64,000 nt of DNA from CTSoil-075 sp042610375 (lineage in GTDB: Bacteria > Bacillota > Negativicutes > DSM-13327): assembly GCF_042610375.1 (NCBI RefSeq), contig NZ_JBGJZL010000002.1, positions 372,001 through 436,000 on the forward strand, given 5' to 3'. The translations under genes and the position numbers were made by a program. The notes beneath the pieces were generated by a model. The model searched no databases, was not told the DNA's origin, and saw only the letters and a list, made by a program, of their open reading frames with translations. Positions 17,211 through 25,945 of the stretch are shown here, piece after piece; position 1 is the stretch's first letter; every line of letters begins with the position of its first letter.

Positions 17211-17614
17211 ATTACCATCTCCTCATTCACAATTTTAACAAATCCACCCTATTATTTGCAATATGATTGACAACGATTGAGTGAAAGAGTGATATTTCCA
17301 TGGCTTAATCATACTATATTTACCATCATTAGACAAACTCCTGCAAAGTTTGATTGCTTTACAGGAGTTTATCTTATTGGTAATGATGTTTTTTTTATTT
17401 TTTAAAAGTCTTCTTGCAAGGAGCAAAAAGACCATATCCTTCAATGAAAGGATTACTTTTGGTTTTGATATTGTGCGAGTATGTTGCGAATCGTTGTTAA
17501 TTATTGTATTATTAGAACGGTTATTAAGAGCTGTACTTATGGTATAAGATTTCTTGATTTTATGTGATTTTCAGATTGGCAATAGATTAAAAAAATGAGA
17601 TGGAGGGACTAAAT
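17211..17614. other. 404-bp divergent region with an orphan plus-strand terminator
   Basis: No gene is seen between the FUSC gene (minus) and lysO (plus). The region holds a plus-strand hairpin with T8 (17324-17400), about 215 bp before the lysO start. A TTGACA lies at about 17268 but without a good -10. Candidate lysO leader or small-RNA region; no known riboswitch consensus was recognised. Confidence 0.5.
17324..17400 (+). terminator. Orphan intrinsic terminator upstream of lysO
   Basis: An outer stem CATCATTA (17324-17331) with TAATGATG (17381-17388) encloses AAACTCCTG (17335-17343) with CAGGAGTTT (17362-17370), followed by T8. The polarity is plus-strand only, yet no plus-strand gene lies upstream, so it would end a leader transcript or a small RNA. 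Confidence 0.65.
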
Positions 17615-17914
17615 GTGGAAATTGTAATCATGAGTTTACTGGCTGGTTGTTTATTAGGGGTCAGTAATATAATGACGGAAAGATGGATTGGACATTTAGA
17701 TAAGATTATAATGGTCGTTTTATTTATCTTATTAATTGCAGTAGGTATTGGAATCGGGAATAATCAAGAACTTATTAATAATTTAACTTTATTAGGTTGG
17801 AAAGCAATGGTGATCGCCATCTTAAGTACGGTTGGCAGTGTATTAACATTATGGTTCGTGGTTTCCCGCGTTGATTTTCTAAAAAATAATAAAATAGAGG
17901 AAAAACAATCATGA
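17615..17914 (+). CDS. LysO-family transporter, N-terminal component
   Basis: A 99-residue membrane protein with three hydrophobic helices, matching the N-terminal part of the lysine exporter LysO (YbjE, DUF340). In E. coli the protein is one chain of about 300 residues; here it is two genes of 99 and 201 residues that overlap by 4 bp (ATGA). The start is GTG 17615, seven bases after ATGGAGGG; the in-frame ATG at 17600 lies inside that ribosome site. LysO exports lysine and the toxic analogue thialysine; split forms are known in other anaerobes, so this is not a frameshift of one gene. Function is inferred from the family. Confidence 0.8.
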   Translation: MEIVIMSLLAGCLLGVSNIMTERWIGHLDKIIMVVLFILLIAVGIGIGNNQELINNLTLLGWKAMVIAILSTVGSVLTLWFVVSRVDFLKNNKIEEKQS

Positions 17915-18516
17915 AAATGATTAGCTGCATTGTAGCAGCGGTTTTAGCTGGTATTGCTGTTGGGTGGATGTCCCCTTCTATTATGAATTCAGAAGTATTG
18001 GATCATGTAGTCACCTATGTACTGGCGATCATGGTGTTTGGAGTGGGGATTAGCATAGGACATAACCGCCGTGAATTGATAAAAATAAAAGAAGTCGGTT
18101 GGCGCATTATACTAGTGCCCTTAGCGATTGCTGGAGGAAGCTTTTTGGGAGCTTCCATTGCTAGTTTATTTTTTAATATGTCACTAAAAGAAGTCTTAGT
18201 TGTAGGGGCTGGATTTGGGTGGTATAGTTTATCTAGTGTACTCATTACCCAACTTTATAGTGCTGAATTAGGAGCGATTGCATTTTTGGCTAATGTGTTT
18301 CGTGAATTAATGGCCTTTGTATTAATTCCTTTTTTAGCTATTCATGTTGGAAAAATTGTAGCGATTGCTCCTGGTGGTGCCACAACGATGGATTCCACTT
18401 TACCCATTATTGCTAAAATGACAGATACATCTACAGCAATGATTGCCTTTATAAGCGGCCTTATATTGACAACAATGGTGCCATTTCTGATTCCGTTATT
18501 ATTGACGATTCATTAA
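17911..18516 (+). CDS. LysO-family transporter, C-terminal component
   Basis: A 201-residue membrane protein with about six helices, equal to the C-terminal two thirds of LysO. It holds the conserved GFGWYSLSSVLITQLYS and NVFRELMAFVLIPF segments; the acidic residue in FRELM corresponds to the transmembrane acidic site expected to take part in lysine/H+ exchange. Translationally coupled to the preceding gene through an ATGA overlap, and followed by a convergent terminator. The two chains presumably form one transporter. Confidence 0.88.
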   Translation: MKMISCIVAAVLAGIAVGWMSPSIMNSEVLDHVVTYVLAIMVFGVGISIGHNRRELIKIKEVGWRIILVPLAIAGGSFLGASIASLFFNMSLKEVLVVGAGFGWYSLSSVLITQLYSAELGAIAFLANVFRELMAFVLIPFLAIHVGKIVAIAPGGATTMDSTLPIIAKMTDTSTAMIAFISGLILTTMVPFLIPLLLTIH

Positions 18517-18567
18517 GGTTTGTCACATAAAAAAACTTTTGTAATAACCGTCCTGATTATATAAAAA

Positions 18568-18606
18568 GAAAAAGCTATTGCCTATAAATTAGACAATAGC
18601 TTTTTC
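18568..18606. terminator. Convergent bidirectional terminator
   Basis: A 13-bp stem (18568-18580 with 18594-18606), A-rich at one base and T-rich at the other, placed between lysO (plus) and the secreted barrel protein (minus). It can serve both. Confidence 0.85.
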
Positions 18607-18642
18607 CTATTGTTCTACAGAACAGCTTCCTACGACTGGCAA

Positions 18643-19158
18643 TCAGGGAAGGATATATGTAATCGTGGCTTTTTGACCTGTGGTAAGTTTAGGGTCATCT
18701 GCTGCAGGCTTTAACTGCTGACCGCTAAAATCAGATATCCCTCTAATCCCCTCAAAACGACCAGTTCCTTTTAAAATAGTTCCGTGTCCTTGATTGTAGG
18801 GCAGTCCATCCTGAGTTCTGCCTATCTCTGACTTCCAAGAGAATATAATCTGGGATCCATCAACAAAAGTAAAAGTGGAATATCCTTGGGCTATTCCGCC
18901 TGTAGTGCGACGAGAATCAAAAGTGGAGACCGTTGCATACTTGGCAGTCTCTCCATTACTGAATACCCCTTCTCCTTCTCGTTTTGCCATACCAATTGCA
19001 TGTCCTGCTTCATCCCCAGCAGGAAGCCATTGGGAAGAGATAATGTAACTTGTAGCTTCCACCTGTAGAGAATGCTGAGTTTCTGCCCATACTGGGGTAC
19101 AAAGCCATAAGATTCCAACCCAAATTGTCATTACAATAGATAACTTGCTGATTTTCAT
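18643..19158 (-). CDS. Secreted protein with allene-oxide-cyclase-like / DUF3224-like barrel
   Basis: A 171-residue exported protein. A signal peptide (MKISK, hydrophobic core, cleavage near PVWA-ETQ) is followed by a beta-rich domain. The segments YSTFTFVDGSQIIFSWKSE and GTILKGTGRFEGIRG resemble the small beta-barrels of the allene oxide cyclase-like and DUF3224 families, in which the latter stretch is typical. No catalytic residues can be named. It is the last gene of a run with the NapH/NapG-like ferredoxin (35 bp away), the DUF362 lipoprotein and a secreted hydrolase, so it may take part in an envelope-located redox process; this is a guess from context. Confidence 0.65.
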   Translation of the reverse strand: MKISKLSIVMTIWVGILWLCTPVWAETQHSLQVEATSYIISSQWLPAGDEAGHAIGMAKREGEGVFSNGETAKYATVSTFDSRRTTGGIAQGYSTFTFVDGSQIIFSWKSEIGRTQDGLPYNQGHGTILKGTGRFEGIRGISDFSGQQLKPAADDPKLTTGQKATITYILP

Positions 19159-19193
19159 GTTATTTTCCTCCTTCTATAATCTCCTATTTATTC

Positions 19194-20525
19194 TTATTTT
19201 CCATTGGGGCGTACAATGATGGCGGCATCTTTGAGTGGGCAGCCATTTTCGCAGCCTCCGCATCCAACGCACAGATTCTCGTTAACATAAGGGCGATTTT
19301 CCTCATCGACTTCCACTGCATGGACAGGACATTGCTCACGGCATAGCAGGCATAATTTCTGTTCTGTCCAAACCAAGCACCTACGACGGTTTAGTTCTGC
19401 TAGGCCCATTTTGACCTGTTTTAAAGGTATACGATTGATAGCACCCGTAGGGCAAACCTCTTGGCATGATAGACATAATTCACACTTAGCCTGACGAGGT
19501 ATTAGCCTAGGGGTAAGGAAAGCAAGAAAACCTTCTTCCAAAGGCATAGGAAAAAGACATTCCGCTGGACAAACTTTAGCGCATCGTCCACAGCGACTGC
19601 AACGAGCTAAAAATTCCTCCTCTGGTCTTGCTCCTGGCGGTCTAAGAATACTCGCAGCATCAGCTGTTGGTTTTAGGTATTGCCAGCCAAATCCACTGAC
19701 AATTACCGCCATCCCACCTTTAAAAAGCTGCCGACGGGACAAAGTCCACAGTGAAACATTTGGTTCTGAGGGAGTAAAGGAATCGGAGTTAGACCATTTA
19801 ATCGTTTCCACTGGACATGTTTGCCAACAGCGCCCGCATAGCATACAATCCTCTGCCATCTTGCCTTCCTCTATATTCACTGCCTGGGCAGGACAAGCTT
19901 TGCTACAGATCCCACAGTCCATACAATGACTTCCTACACGAAAGCGAAAGAAGCGATAACGGGATAACACCGCCAGCAGTAGCCCTGTTGGACAAATATA
20001 GATACACCAAAATCGGGGAAAAAACAGCAAACCCAGTAGTACCAAACTTGCCAGCATCCAGGGTATCTTTCCCTGCCACAATCGGGTAAGTTCTTCGGTC
20101 ATTAAATGAAAGGGAGTCAGAAAGAGAGGCCAACTACTGTTCATCAGTAGTATGAGTAACAATATCAACCATATGTAACGGTTTTTATAGAGTCCTTGTG
20201 GTATCTTTAGCCCATTATGACGATGGGGAATCTGTGCCAATAATCCTCCAACTGGACATAGCCAGCCACAGAATATCCGTCCGCACAGAAGGGTCAGCGC
20301 AATTAACCCTAAAGGAAACCAAAACCAACTAGGTAAAGCCCCCTCAGCTCGCCACTCAGCGATTAGCATTAGCGGGTCGATCCGTGACAGCCAGAGCAAT
20401 AAATTGGCTGCATCTGAAGATAAGGGATATTGATGATGCCAGAGTAATAGGATCGTTGTCAAGAAAAATGTGAGGGGAACTAGAAGGCGCAAAATAGGAA
20501 GAAAACTCATTCTATCGCTTTTCAT
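19194..20525 (-). CDS. Membrane ferredoxin, NapH-like and NapG-like modules fused
   Basis: A protein of about 443 residues. Residues 1-190 hold four or five membrane helices with the NapH/CcoG-type CGWLCPVGG and YICPTGLL motifs. Two [4Fe-4S] motifs follow (CMDCGICSKACP and CMLCGRCWQTCP). A Tat-like stretch with a hydrophobic segment (SRRQLFKGGMAVIVSGFG, about 260) resembles the start of NapG/MauM. Four more Cys clusters follow (CSRCGRCAKVCP, CELCLSCQEVCP, CLLCREQCP, CVGCGGCENGCP). Such proteins carry electrons across or along the membrane. I prefer ATG 20525, which overlaps the DUF362 stop as ATGA; a TTG at 20552 also has a possible ribosome site. The single-chain fusion is unusual. Confidence 0.8.
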   Translation of the reverse strand: MKSDRMSFLPILRLLVPLTFFLTTILLLWHHQYPLSSDAANLLLWLSRIDPLMLIAEWRAEGALPSWFWFPLGLIALTLLCGRIFCGWLCPVGGLLAQIPHRHNGLKIPQGLYKNRYIWLILLLILLMNSSWPLFLTPFHLMTEELTRLWQGKIPWMLASLVLLGLLFFPRFWCIYICPTGLLLAVLSRYRFFRFRVGSHCMDCGICSKACPAQAVNIEEGKMAEDCMLCGRCWQTCPVETIKWSNSDSFTPSEPNVSLWTLSRRQLFKGGMAVIVSGFGWQYLKPTADAASILRPPGARPEEEFLARCSRCGRCAKVCPAECLFPMPLEEGFLAFLTPRLIPRQAKCELCLSCQEVCPTGAINRIPLKQVKMGLAELNRRRCLVWTEQKLCLLCREQCPVHAVEVDEENRPYVNENLCVGCGGCENGCPLKDAAIIVRPNGK

Positions 20526-21457
20526 ATACGTTTTACGTTTAGTTTTTCCCAATCGATTTGTCCACTCCCCATTTCTGCCGCCATACGAAGATAATTAATT
20601 TTTGTGGGTTTCATCCCAAACAAAAATGCTCCATAAGCGTCAACGGCGACAGGATCGGTACCAAAGACCAACTGATTATATTCCTTAATTGGGCCAGGTC
20701 CAGTCGGGCCACTAGCCGTTATACCACGGAGTGCATCCAAGATAGTAAGATGTGGTTTCTTGAAAGCCGCCAACTCAGCAATGCATTGGTGTAAGTCATA
20801 GGTATGAAAAATACCACGATCCCAGACGAGGCCCATCATATTTTTGAGTCCCATTGTTACCTCTGTAATATAATGATGCTTGAGAATTGGCATGTTAATA
20901 AATACATCTGCATCTAATACATCCTTTGAAAAATAAACCTCTCCAAGCATCGTTCCATTGGTTTGCACTCGGCTAAAATATTTTTCAACACCGTTATTCA
21001 AGGCGTAAATTTTACCGCCGGCAGCTGTAACTGCATTTTTGATTCCTGTCTTTTCTAAACAAATGATAGGATTGGTAAAAGGATAATCAATCACCTTTAC
21101 TTCCTTAGCGCCGACTTGTAAGCACATCTTAACGAGACTGGCCACCAATACAGGATTCGTTGTACATGCTTCTTCGGGCAGCCTAGGCACGCTGAAGTTT
21201 GGTTTCAATACAACCGTATTACCTGGTTTAACGAAATTACTAATTCCGCCTAAGGCATCGAACCCCTTGTTGAGCATGGCTGCCGGATCATTGCCTTCTA
21301 CCATAATCAAATCTGTTACTCTTGGTGGGCTACCTTCGACTGTAGCTGCTTTTTTGGGGGGCATTTGCGTATGAGAACCCTGGAAGCTGCATCCAGGAAG
21401 CAAAAGACTCCCAAAGCCGGCACAGGCTGTAAGTTTGATGAATTCCCTACGATTCAT
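20522..21457 (-). CDS. DUF362 domain protein with Tat/lipoprotein signal
   Basis: A 311-residue protein. It opens with MNRREFIKLTACAGFGSLLLPGC, a twin-arginine signal (RREFIK) joined to a lipobox (LLPGC), so it is likely exported folded and anchored by lipid. The rest is the DUF362 domain (VKPGNTVVLKPNFSV; FINMPILKHHYITEVTMGLKNMMG; GTDPVAVDAYG), found in many anaerobes beside ferredoxins. No chemistry is established for the domain. Start ATG 21457 after GAGAGGAGAA. Its stop overlaps the start of the ferredoxin gene, indicating coupled translation and joint function. Confidence 0.85.
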   Translation of the reverse strand: MNRREFIKLTACAGFGSLLLPGCSFQGSHTQMPPKKAATVEGSPPRVTDLIMVEGNDPAAMLNKGFDALGGISNFVKPGNTVVLKPNFSVPRLPEEACTTNPVLVASLVKMCLQVGAKEVKVIDYPFTNPIICLEKTGIKNAVTAAGGKIYALNNGVEKYFSRVQTNGTMLGEVYFSKDVLDADVFINMPILKHHYITEVTMGLKNMMGLVWDRGIFHTYDLHQCIAELAAFKKPHLTILDALRGITASGPTGPGPIKEYNQLVFGTDPVAVDAYGAFLFGMKPTKINYLRMAAEMGSGQIDWEKLNVKRI

Positions 21458-21525
21458 AATGAATTCTCCTCTCATTCATTCTATTTTGCCCTTTTCGCCA
21501 CCCTATGGTATGTCATACTTCACAC

Positions 21526-22509
21526 TTAGGGCTTAAGATACTGTTCAAACCATTCAGTGGCCGCAGCAGAAACTTCGGCAAATTGAGGACCTTCATAAGG
21601 ATCAAAATGTCCACCTTGGAAAATAACTAACTTCTTTGGTTCTCCAGCACGTTCAAAGGCTTTTATTGCACCTTCAGTGGATGTCAAAACATCTTCACTA
21701 GCAACGATCATCAGCAACGGTGTCGGAGAAATTAAATGAATGAATGTTGCTGGAGCAAATTCTTTGTAGATATCAAGTGACTCCATCGTAATTTGGTTTT
21801 TCCAATTCGGAGCTTTCTTAGCTGCTTCTGTAAAATACTCGTAGGCTGCTTTTTGTGTGAGACAAGCGGGCTGCCCCACAGGCGCAACTACAGGATAGTA
21901 GTTCACAATGCCTTTTTTATACTCTTCTACCCGATTGCGTGCATAAAATACTGCCCTCCTCTCTTGGTCTGACTTACTCAGATTTTGGTAACGGGCGTTA
22001 ATTGTTGGTACTTGAGCAACTACCGCCTTCACACGTCTATCAAAGGCCCCTAAATGCAGTACATGTCCACCACTATCTGAAGTGCCCCAAATACCAATAC
22101 GCTCAGCATCAACCTCATACTGCAAAGATAGCCAGGTAATAGCGTTACGATAATCCTGTTGTTGATCAAAATAGAAAACTTGACCACGGGGTTCTCCTTC
22201 ACTGGCGCCGAGATATCGATAATCAAACACTAATACAGCAAAGCCAGCTTTTGCAAAGGAATCAGCGAATTTATCAAGACTCATTTCCTTGACTCCGGTA
22301 AAGCCGTGTGCCATAACAATGGCGGGATGTTTTACTTCAGGATTTACTTCAGTTGGAACATAGTACCAAGCCGCGCACTCTAATCCTTGACTTTTGAATC
22401 GCACATCACGTCGCTCGAAATCAGCACCCCAAACGACAGATTGCAGTGAAATGACTAGAATGAAAGCAAGTACTCTGGTAGTCCAAATTTTCCGTGTGAT
22501 TTGAAACAT
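21526..22509 (-). CDS. Secreted alpha/beta hydrolase
   Basis: A 327-residue hydrolase with a signal peptide (ending near SVVWGADF). The core carries the oxyanion HGFTG loop, a nucleophile elbow GTSDSGGH (the second Ser as likely nucleophile in an SxSxG variant), the acid region IVASEDVLT and the catalytic His in FQGGHFDPY. The closest type appears to be the dienelactone hydrolase/X-Pro dipeptidyl peptidase-like group that acts on small esters or amides. Substrate unknown. Start ATG 22509 after AGGAGGT; a TTG one codon upstream is less well placed. It lies 68 bp before the DUF362 gene on the same strand and may be the first gene of that unit. Confidence 0.82.
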   Translation of the reverse strand: MFQITRKIWTTRVLAFILVISLQSVVWGADFERRDVRFKSQGLECAAWYYVPTEVNPEVKHPAIVMAHGFTGVKEMSLDKFADSFAKAGFAVLVFDYRYLGASEGEPRGQVFYFDQQQDYRNAITWLSLQYEVDAERIGIWGTSDSGGHVLHLGAFDRRVKAVVAQVPTINARYQNLSKSDQERRAVFYARNRVEEYKKGIVNYYPVVAPVGQPACLTQKAAYEYFTEAAKKAPNWKNQITMESLDIYKEFAPATFIHLISPTPLLMIVASEDVLTSTEGAIKAFERAGEPKKLVIFQGGHFDPYEGPQFAEVSAAATEWFEQYLKP

Positions 22510-22619
22510 CAATTAACCTCCTCCATTTATGTTTTTGCAAAATGACTATTCATAAAGTAATACGATTTCAATCTTTCTTAGGTTCACTAAATTTTAGATA
22601 ACTTGGTAACTTTTTATAA

Positions 22620-22661
22620 AAAGTAAAAGCAACACATTCATTATTGTGCTGCTTTTACTTT
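22620..22661 (-). terminator. Terminator of the ECF sigma/ABC operon
   Basis: A 16-bp stem (22620-22635 with 22646-22661) with one G-U pair on the minus strand, followed there by T5. The stop codon of the permease-peptidase gene (22641-22643) lies in the loop. Confidence 0.8.
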
Positions 22662-25040
22662 AATTTGGGTACCAAAATCCCATGTTAACTTAAGTGCCAA
22701 CGTACTACGTCTTTTATTTTCTAGAGGATTGGCTAGGAGATGCTCTAAAGTATTTATGCTGTTACGGTAATTTATTACTGTAACTGGCGAAATCTTTCTA
22801 GGATTATCATGATTGGGAAGGGCGCCGATCAACTCCAGAGCAGTCACAATGTCAGTCACATTAATCATACGTTTATTTTGATAACTAGTATTAATAATAC
22901 GCAAAAATTGATTGACACCATCATCTCCTAAATTTGACTGTCTAATTCGATCCAACAGCAAGAATATTTCTCGTATGACCCACCCTCTTTGTTCTAACAT
23001 CATCTCATTATCAGGAGATTCATCATTATAAGCCAGCCAATACTCTCTGGCATTATCATAAATTTTTTTGCCATGTTCATTTTCAAGATATCGAATATAC
23101 ATGTATAGTGCCAAACCGTCAGCAATATCTCCTTTTGTCTTACTAAAACAATTTGGCCACCATAAGTTTAAGCTACGAGCTTCACTCAGAACACGCCCTG
23201 CTGACTGTGACCACCAAGGAGAACCTAATGATTTCGTTAGAAAAATTGCTTCGGGAATGGCGATTGCATCAACAAATCCTAAATTACTCGTATTCATCAA
23301 ATTATCATAGGTAAGAAAACGAGGAGATTCAAATATGAGGTACCCTTTTTCCAAGTCCCCAAAGGCAGAGGTCTGTATGTTCCTAGGAACTAAGCTATTA
23401 TAATAGTCGATTTGTCTAACCTTATAAGCCATGTGATTCAGATTTTGCTGATGGTTAGGGAAATGATAAAAATCAACTAATTTTTCTGTCCCAGCAACCA
23501 TTATCTTAGTATGTTCATAAGGGCCAGCGAGTAAAAAAACATCCCTACCTGCTGGTGAATTGAATTTGTGCCGTTCTATATTACCATTCCTAATCTTTTC
23601 AACCAATTCTATATTTGAAATCAGTGTTATGGTTTCATCACTATCAACGGTCATCTTAAAAGGAACCGGGATGTGAGAAACAAGTAAATGTTCTATAAGT
23701 TGTTTCTTTTGCTGAGTCCAAGGCAAAGAATAACTTGTTATGGTATAGAGGGTTTGCCTCCCTAAAATAGGATACCAGGCAAACCCCCCTCGTAAACAGG
23801 TAAATGGAGAAGAAACAAAATTAATCAGGCCTGTCCCTTGTCCATAAAAATCCTCGGATTGCTCCCATACCATGCCCGAGTAAGTTATCTCTATGGTCAG
23901 TAATCCCGCGTCGGTGAAACTGTCTGGAGGAAGACTTACTGTTAAATATGACCCCTGCTGCTGCCATGTCAATCTCTCACCTGTAGCTACGTTAATCACT
24001 TGTTGTACGCGAAAATAGTCACGAAGAGTAAATTCAACAGTGGAAGGCAAAAGACTTCCTAGATCCTTCATCGTCACCTGTGCCTGTGCCATTAGATTGT
24101 GGTTCTTGGAATCCAATACAATATATAAATCGTAAGCGGCAATAGATAGATTGGGGTGAATACTGCTATTTACGACTCTCGGTAATTCAATATCAGAGAT
24201 TGAGGTTGGTTGTTTGTAGCTTATATTCTGAAGATCAAAATACTGCCATGTTGCAAAAAAGGTCGCTAGGATCATAATAATACCAGTCAAAACTTCAAAC
24301 AAACAGGCCTTTAAAATCATGCCATTGGAGTCGCGCCTCGCGTTTTCAATAGCCACCCCAAGTGTAAATAATAAAATTGAGCAAATTATTTGGAAACCAA
24401 TAATGGCTATGATCAAGCCATCATTGGGATATACCCCGGCAACTTCTGAAGGGTTACCTCCAAAACCATGAATAAAAGTAAAATTAGCAATTGACACCCA
24501 TTGGGGAAATAATGTCCCAACATTACCTGTCAGAAAGATTCCTATCAACCACCAAAACAGTAATATAGAATAAAAGGGTATTGTTTTCTTGGTCAAGCTA
24601 GATGCTAAAAAAGTTATACCAATCACATTTATACAGGAAACAAGATATTTTACCATGAAAGCCCAACAAGCAGACGAGCTAAGATGTACGGGCAACCCTA
24701 TACACGTGGCGATTAGCATGGTTAACAACAGTTCCATTCCTAATAGTATGAACCAAAGCAATACAGCAAGTGCCCGTCCGCTTAATAAAAATCCATTATG
24801 ATATGGAAGAACATACATAATTTCTGTGAAGTTTTCCCTTTTATCTTTGATGATCCCTTCAGCGGTCACAAAAAGTAAAGCAGGTATAAACATTTGGGCC
24901 GCACCTGACATTACTTGTCCTGCCAAAAGAAATGCTATCCAAGCATAAGCATTAATCAGAGAAGCTGCGAGCCAGAAATTCCTACTCTTTAGATATAACT
25001 TGATTTCAAATTGAATTGTTTGCGTAATTACTGTTATCAT
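22641..25040 (-). CDS. ABC-2 type permease fused to an inactive M1-peptidase-like domain
   Basis: A 799-residue protein. Residues 1-280 hold about seven membrane helices of an ABC-2 permease. From about 295 on, an extracytoplasmic part follows the order of M1 aminopeptidases (beta domain; FAWYPILGR; LLAGPY; then the helical catalytic region). The expected HExxH is replaced by SEARS at residues 619-623 within GRVLSEARSLNLWWP, and the third zinc ligand region NEGFAEY by ADGLALY, so zinc hydrolysis is very unlikely. Permease-M1 fusions are known, usually with an intact HExxH. The start overlaps the preceding ATPase stop by 4 bp (ATGA). Last gene of an operon with two ATPases, a membrane protein and an ECF sigma factor. 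A binding or sensing role for the pseudo-peptidase domain is inferred. Confidence 0.78.
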   Translation of the reverse strand: MITVITQTIQFEIKLYLKSRNFWLAASLINAYAWIAFLLAGQVMSGAAQMFIPALLFVTAEGIIKDKRENFTEIMYVLPYHNGFLLSGRALAVLLWFILLGMELLLTMLIATCIGLPVHLSSSACWAFMVKYLVSCINVIGITFLASSLTKKTIPFYSILLFWWLIGIFLTGNVGTLFPQWVSIANFTFIHGFGGNPSEVAGVYPNDGLIIAIIGFQIICSILLFTLGVAIENARRDSNGMILKACLFEVLTGIIMILATFFATWQYFDLQNISYKQPTSISDIELPRVVNSSIHPNLSIAAYDLYIVLDSKNHNLMAQAQVTMKDLGSLLPSTVEFTLRDYFRVQQVINVATGERLTWQQQGSYLTVSLPPDSFTDAGLLTIEITYSGMVWEQSEDFYGQGTGLINFVSSPFTCLRGGFAWYPILGRQTLYTITSYSLPWTQQKKQLIEHLLVSHIPVPFKMTVDSDETITLISNIELVEKIRNGNIERHKFNSPAGRDVFLLAGPYEHTKIMVAGTEKLVDFYHFPNHQQNLNHMAYKVRQIDYYNSLVPRNIQTSAFGDLEKGYLIFESPRFLTYDNLMNTSNLGFVDAIAIPEAIFLTKSLGSPWWSQSAGRVLSEARSLNLWWPNCFSKTKGDIADGLALYMYIRYLENEHGKKIYDNAREYWLAYNDESPDNEMMLEQRGWVIREIFLLLDRIRQSNLGDDGVNQFLRIINTSYQNKRMINVTDIVTALELIGALPNHDNPRKISPVTVINYRNSINTLEHLLANPLENKRRSTLALKLTWDFGTQIKVKAAQ

Positions 25041-25915
25041 GAATGGACCCCAGAATGCAGCAAGGTTAAATATCCTTCCTCCAATCGTGCTTTCGCTGCA
25101 ATTGCCTTTCCAGGAGGTTTTTGGGGAGATAAGATTCTTACTACCATATACCCATCTTTTTGTTGTATACCAACGATGTTAAAAGTTGCTTTTAGCTGTT
25201 CGATCTGTTGAAAAGTTGCTTCTACCTGCCATACTAACCCATCAGCTAGGCTGATTAGTTCCGCTGGGGTTCCATCATACAGCATATAACCCTGACGTAA
25301 AACCAATAAGGTGCTGCAGCCAAACTCAACATTACTTAAAGAATGTGTTGAAATGATGACGAGACTCTGACTAGCCATCTCGCCTATTATTCTCCCCAGC
25401 CTAATAGTTTCTCCAGGATCAAGCCCTTCCATAGGTTCATCTAAAATCAATATACGAGGTTTTCCCAGCAATGCTTGCGCTATCCCTAGCCTGCGTTTCA
25501 TACCGAAAGAGTATTCCTTGATTGTTAGCTTGCGAACATCGTTAAGATTAACTAAGTCAATTACTTCATCCACCCCATACTGGCGCATTTTTTTATCATC
25601 GATTCCCTTTAAAACAGCAATATAATCTAGTATGGCTTCACCAGTACTCTTGCTATAAAAACCAAATTCTTGAGGAAGATAACCTATCATTGAACGAAAA
25701 ATCTGCTTATTTTGCCTTAACTCCAATCCATCAAAACGTACTTGACCAGAAGTTGGCTCTTCTAATCCTGCTATAATCTTCAAAAATGTTGTTTTCCCAG
25801 CGGAGTTTGGGCCAATTACCCCAACGATTCCTTTTTTCAAACTACAGTTAATATCATGTAAAGCAGCTATGTTTCCTTTATACGTTTTCATTAGATTTGT
25901 TATCTGCAATAACAA
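25037..25915 (-). CDS. ABC transporter ATP-binding protein (complete active-site motifs)
   Basis: A 292-residue ATPase with Walker A GPNSAGKTT (35-43), Q-loop LPQEFGF, signature YSFGMKRRLGIAQ, Walker B ILILDEPMEGLDP and an intact H-loop IISTHSL. The C-terminal 80 residues are an accessory domain. It resembles ATPases of ABC-2 exporters (drug or bacteriocin immunity type). Translation begins at TTG 25915 after AAAGGAG; an ATG nearby is out of frame. It overlaps the permease-peptidase gene by 4 bp and lies 30 bp after a second ATPase gene. The two ATPases probably pair as a heterodimer serving the operon's membrane proteins. Confidence 0.88.
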   Translation of the reverse strand: MLLQITNLMKTYKGNIAALHDINCSLKKGIVGVIGPNSAGKTTFLKIIAGLEEPTSGQVRFDGLELRQNKQIFRSMIGYLPQEFGFYSKSTGEAILDYIAVLKGIDDKKMRQYGVDEVIDLVNLNDVRKLTIKEYSFGMKRRLGIAQALLGKPRILILDEPMEGLDPGETIRLGRIIGEMASQSLVIISTHSLSNVEFGCSTLLVLRQGYMLYDGTPAELISLADGLVWQVEATFQQIEQLKATFNIVGIQQKDGYMVVRILSPQKPPGKAIAAKARLEEGYLTLLHSGVHS

Positions 25916-25945
25916 TTTTTCATACTCCTTTTTGCAAGAATCATT

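Noticed and set aside
17350..17547. A 65-codon plus-strand frame upstream of lysO
   Set aside because: It begins within the terminator stem and reads through its T8 run; no ribosome site.
17211..17614. Lysine riboswitch in front of lysO
   Set aside because: The terminator is suggestive, but I could not find the conserved L-box core sequences, so I list only an uncharacterised leader.
17615..18516. Frameshift in a single lysO gene
   Set aside because: The two parts overlap as ATGA, each with full-length domains, and split LysO proteins are known; this looks like a normal two-gene form.
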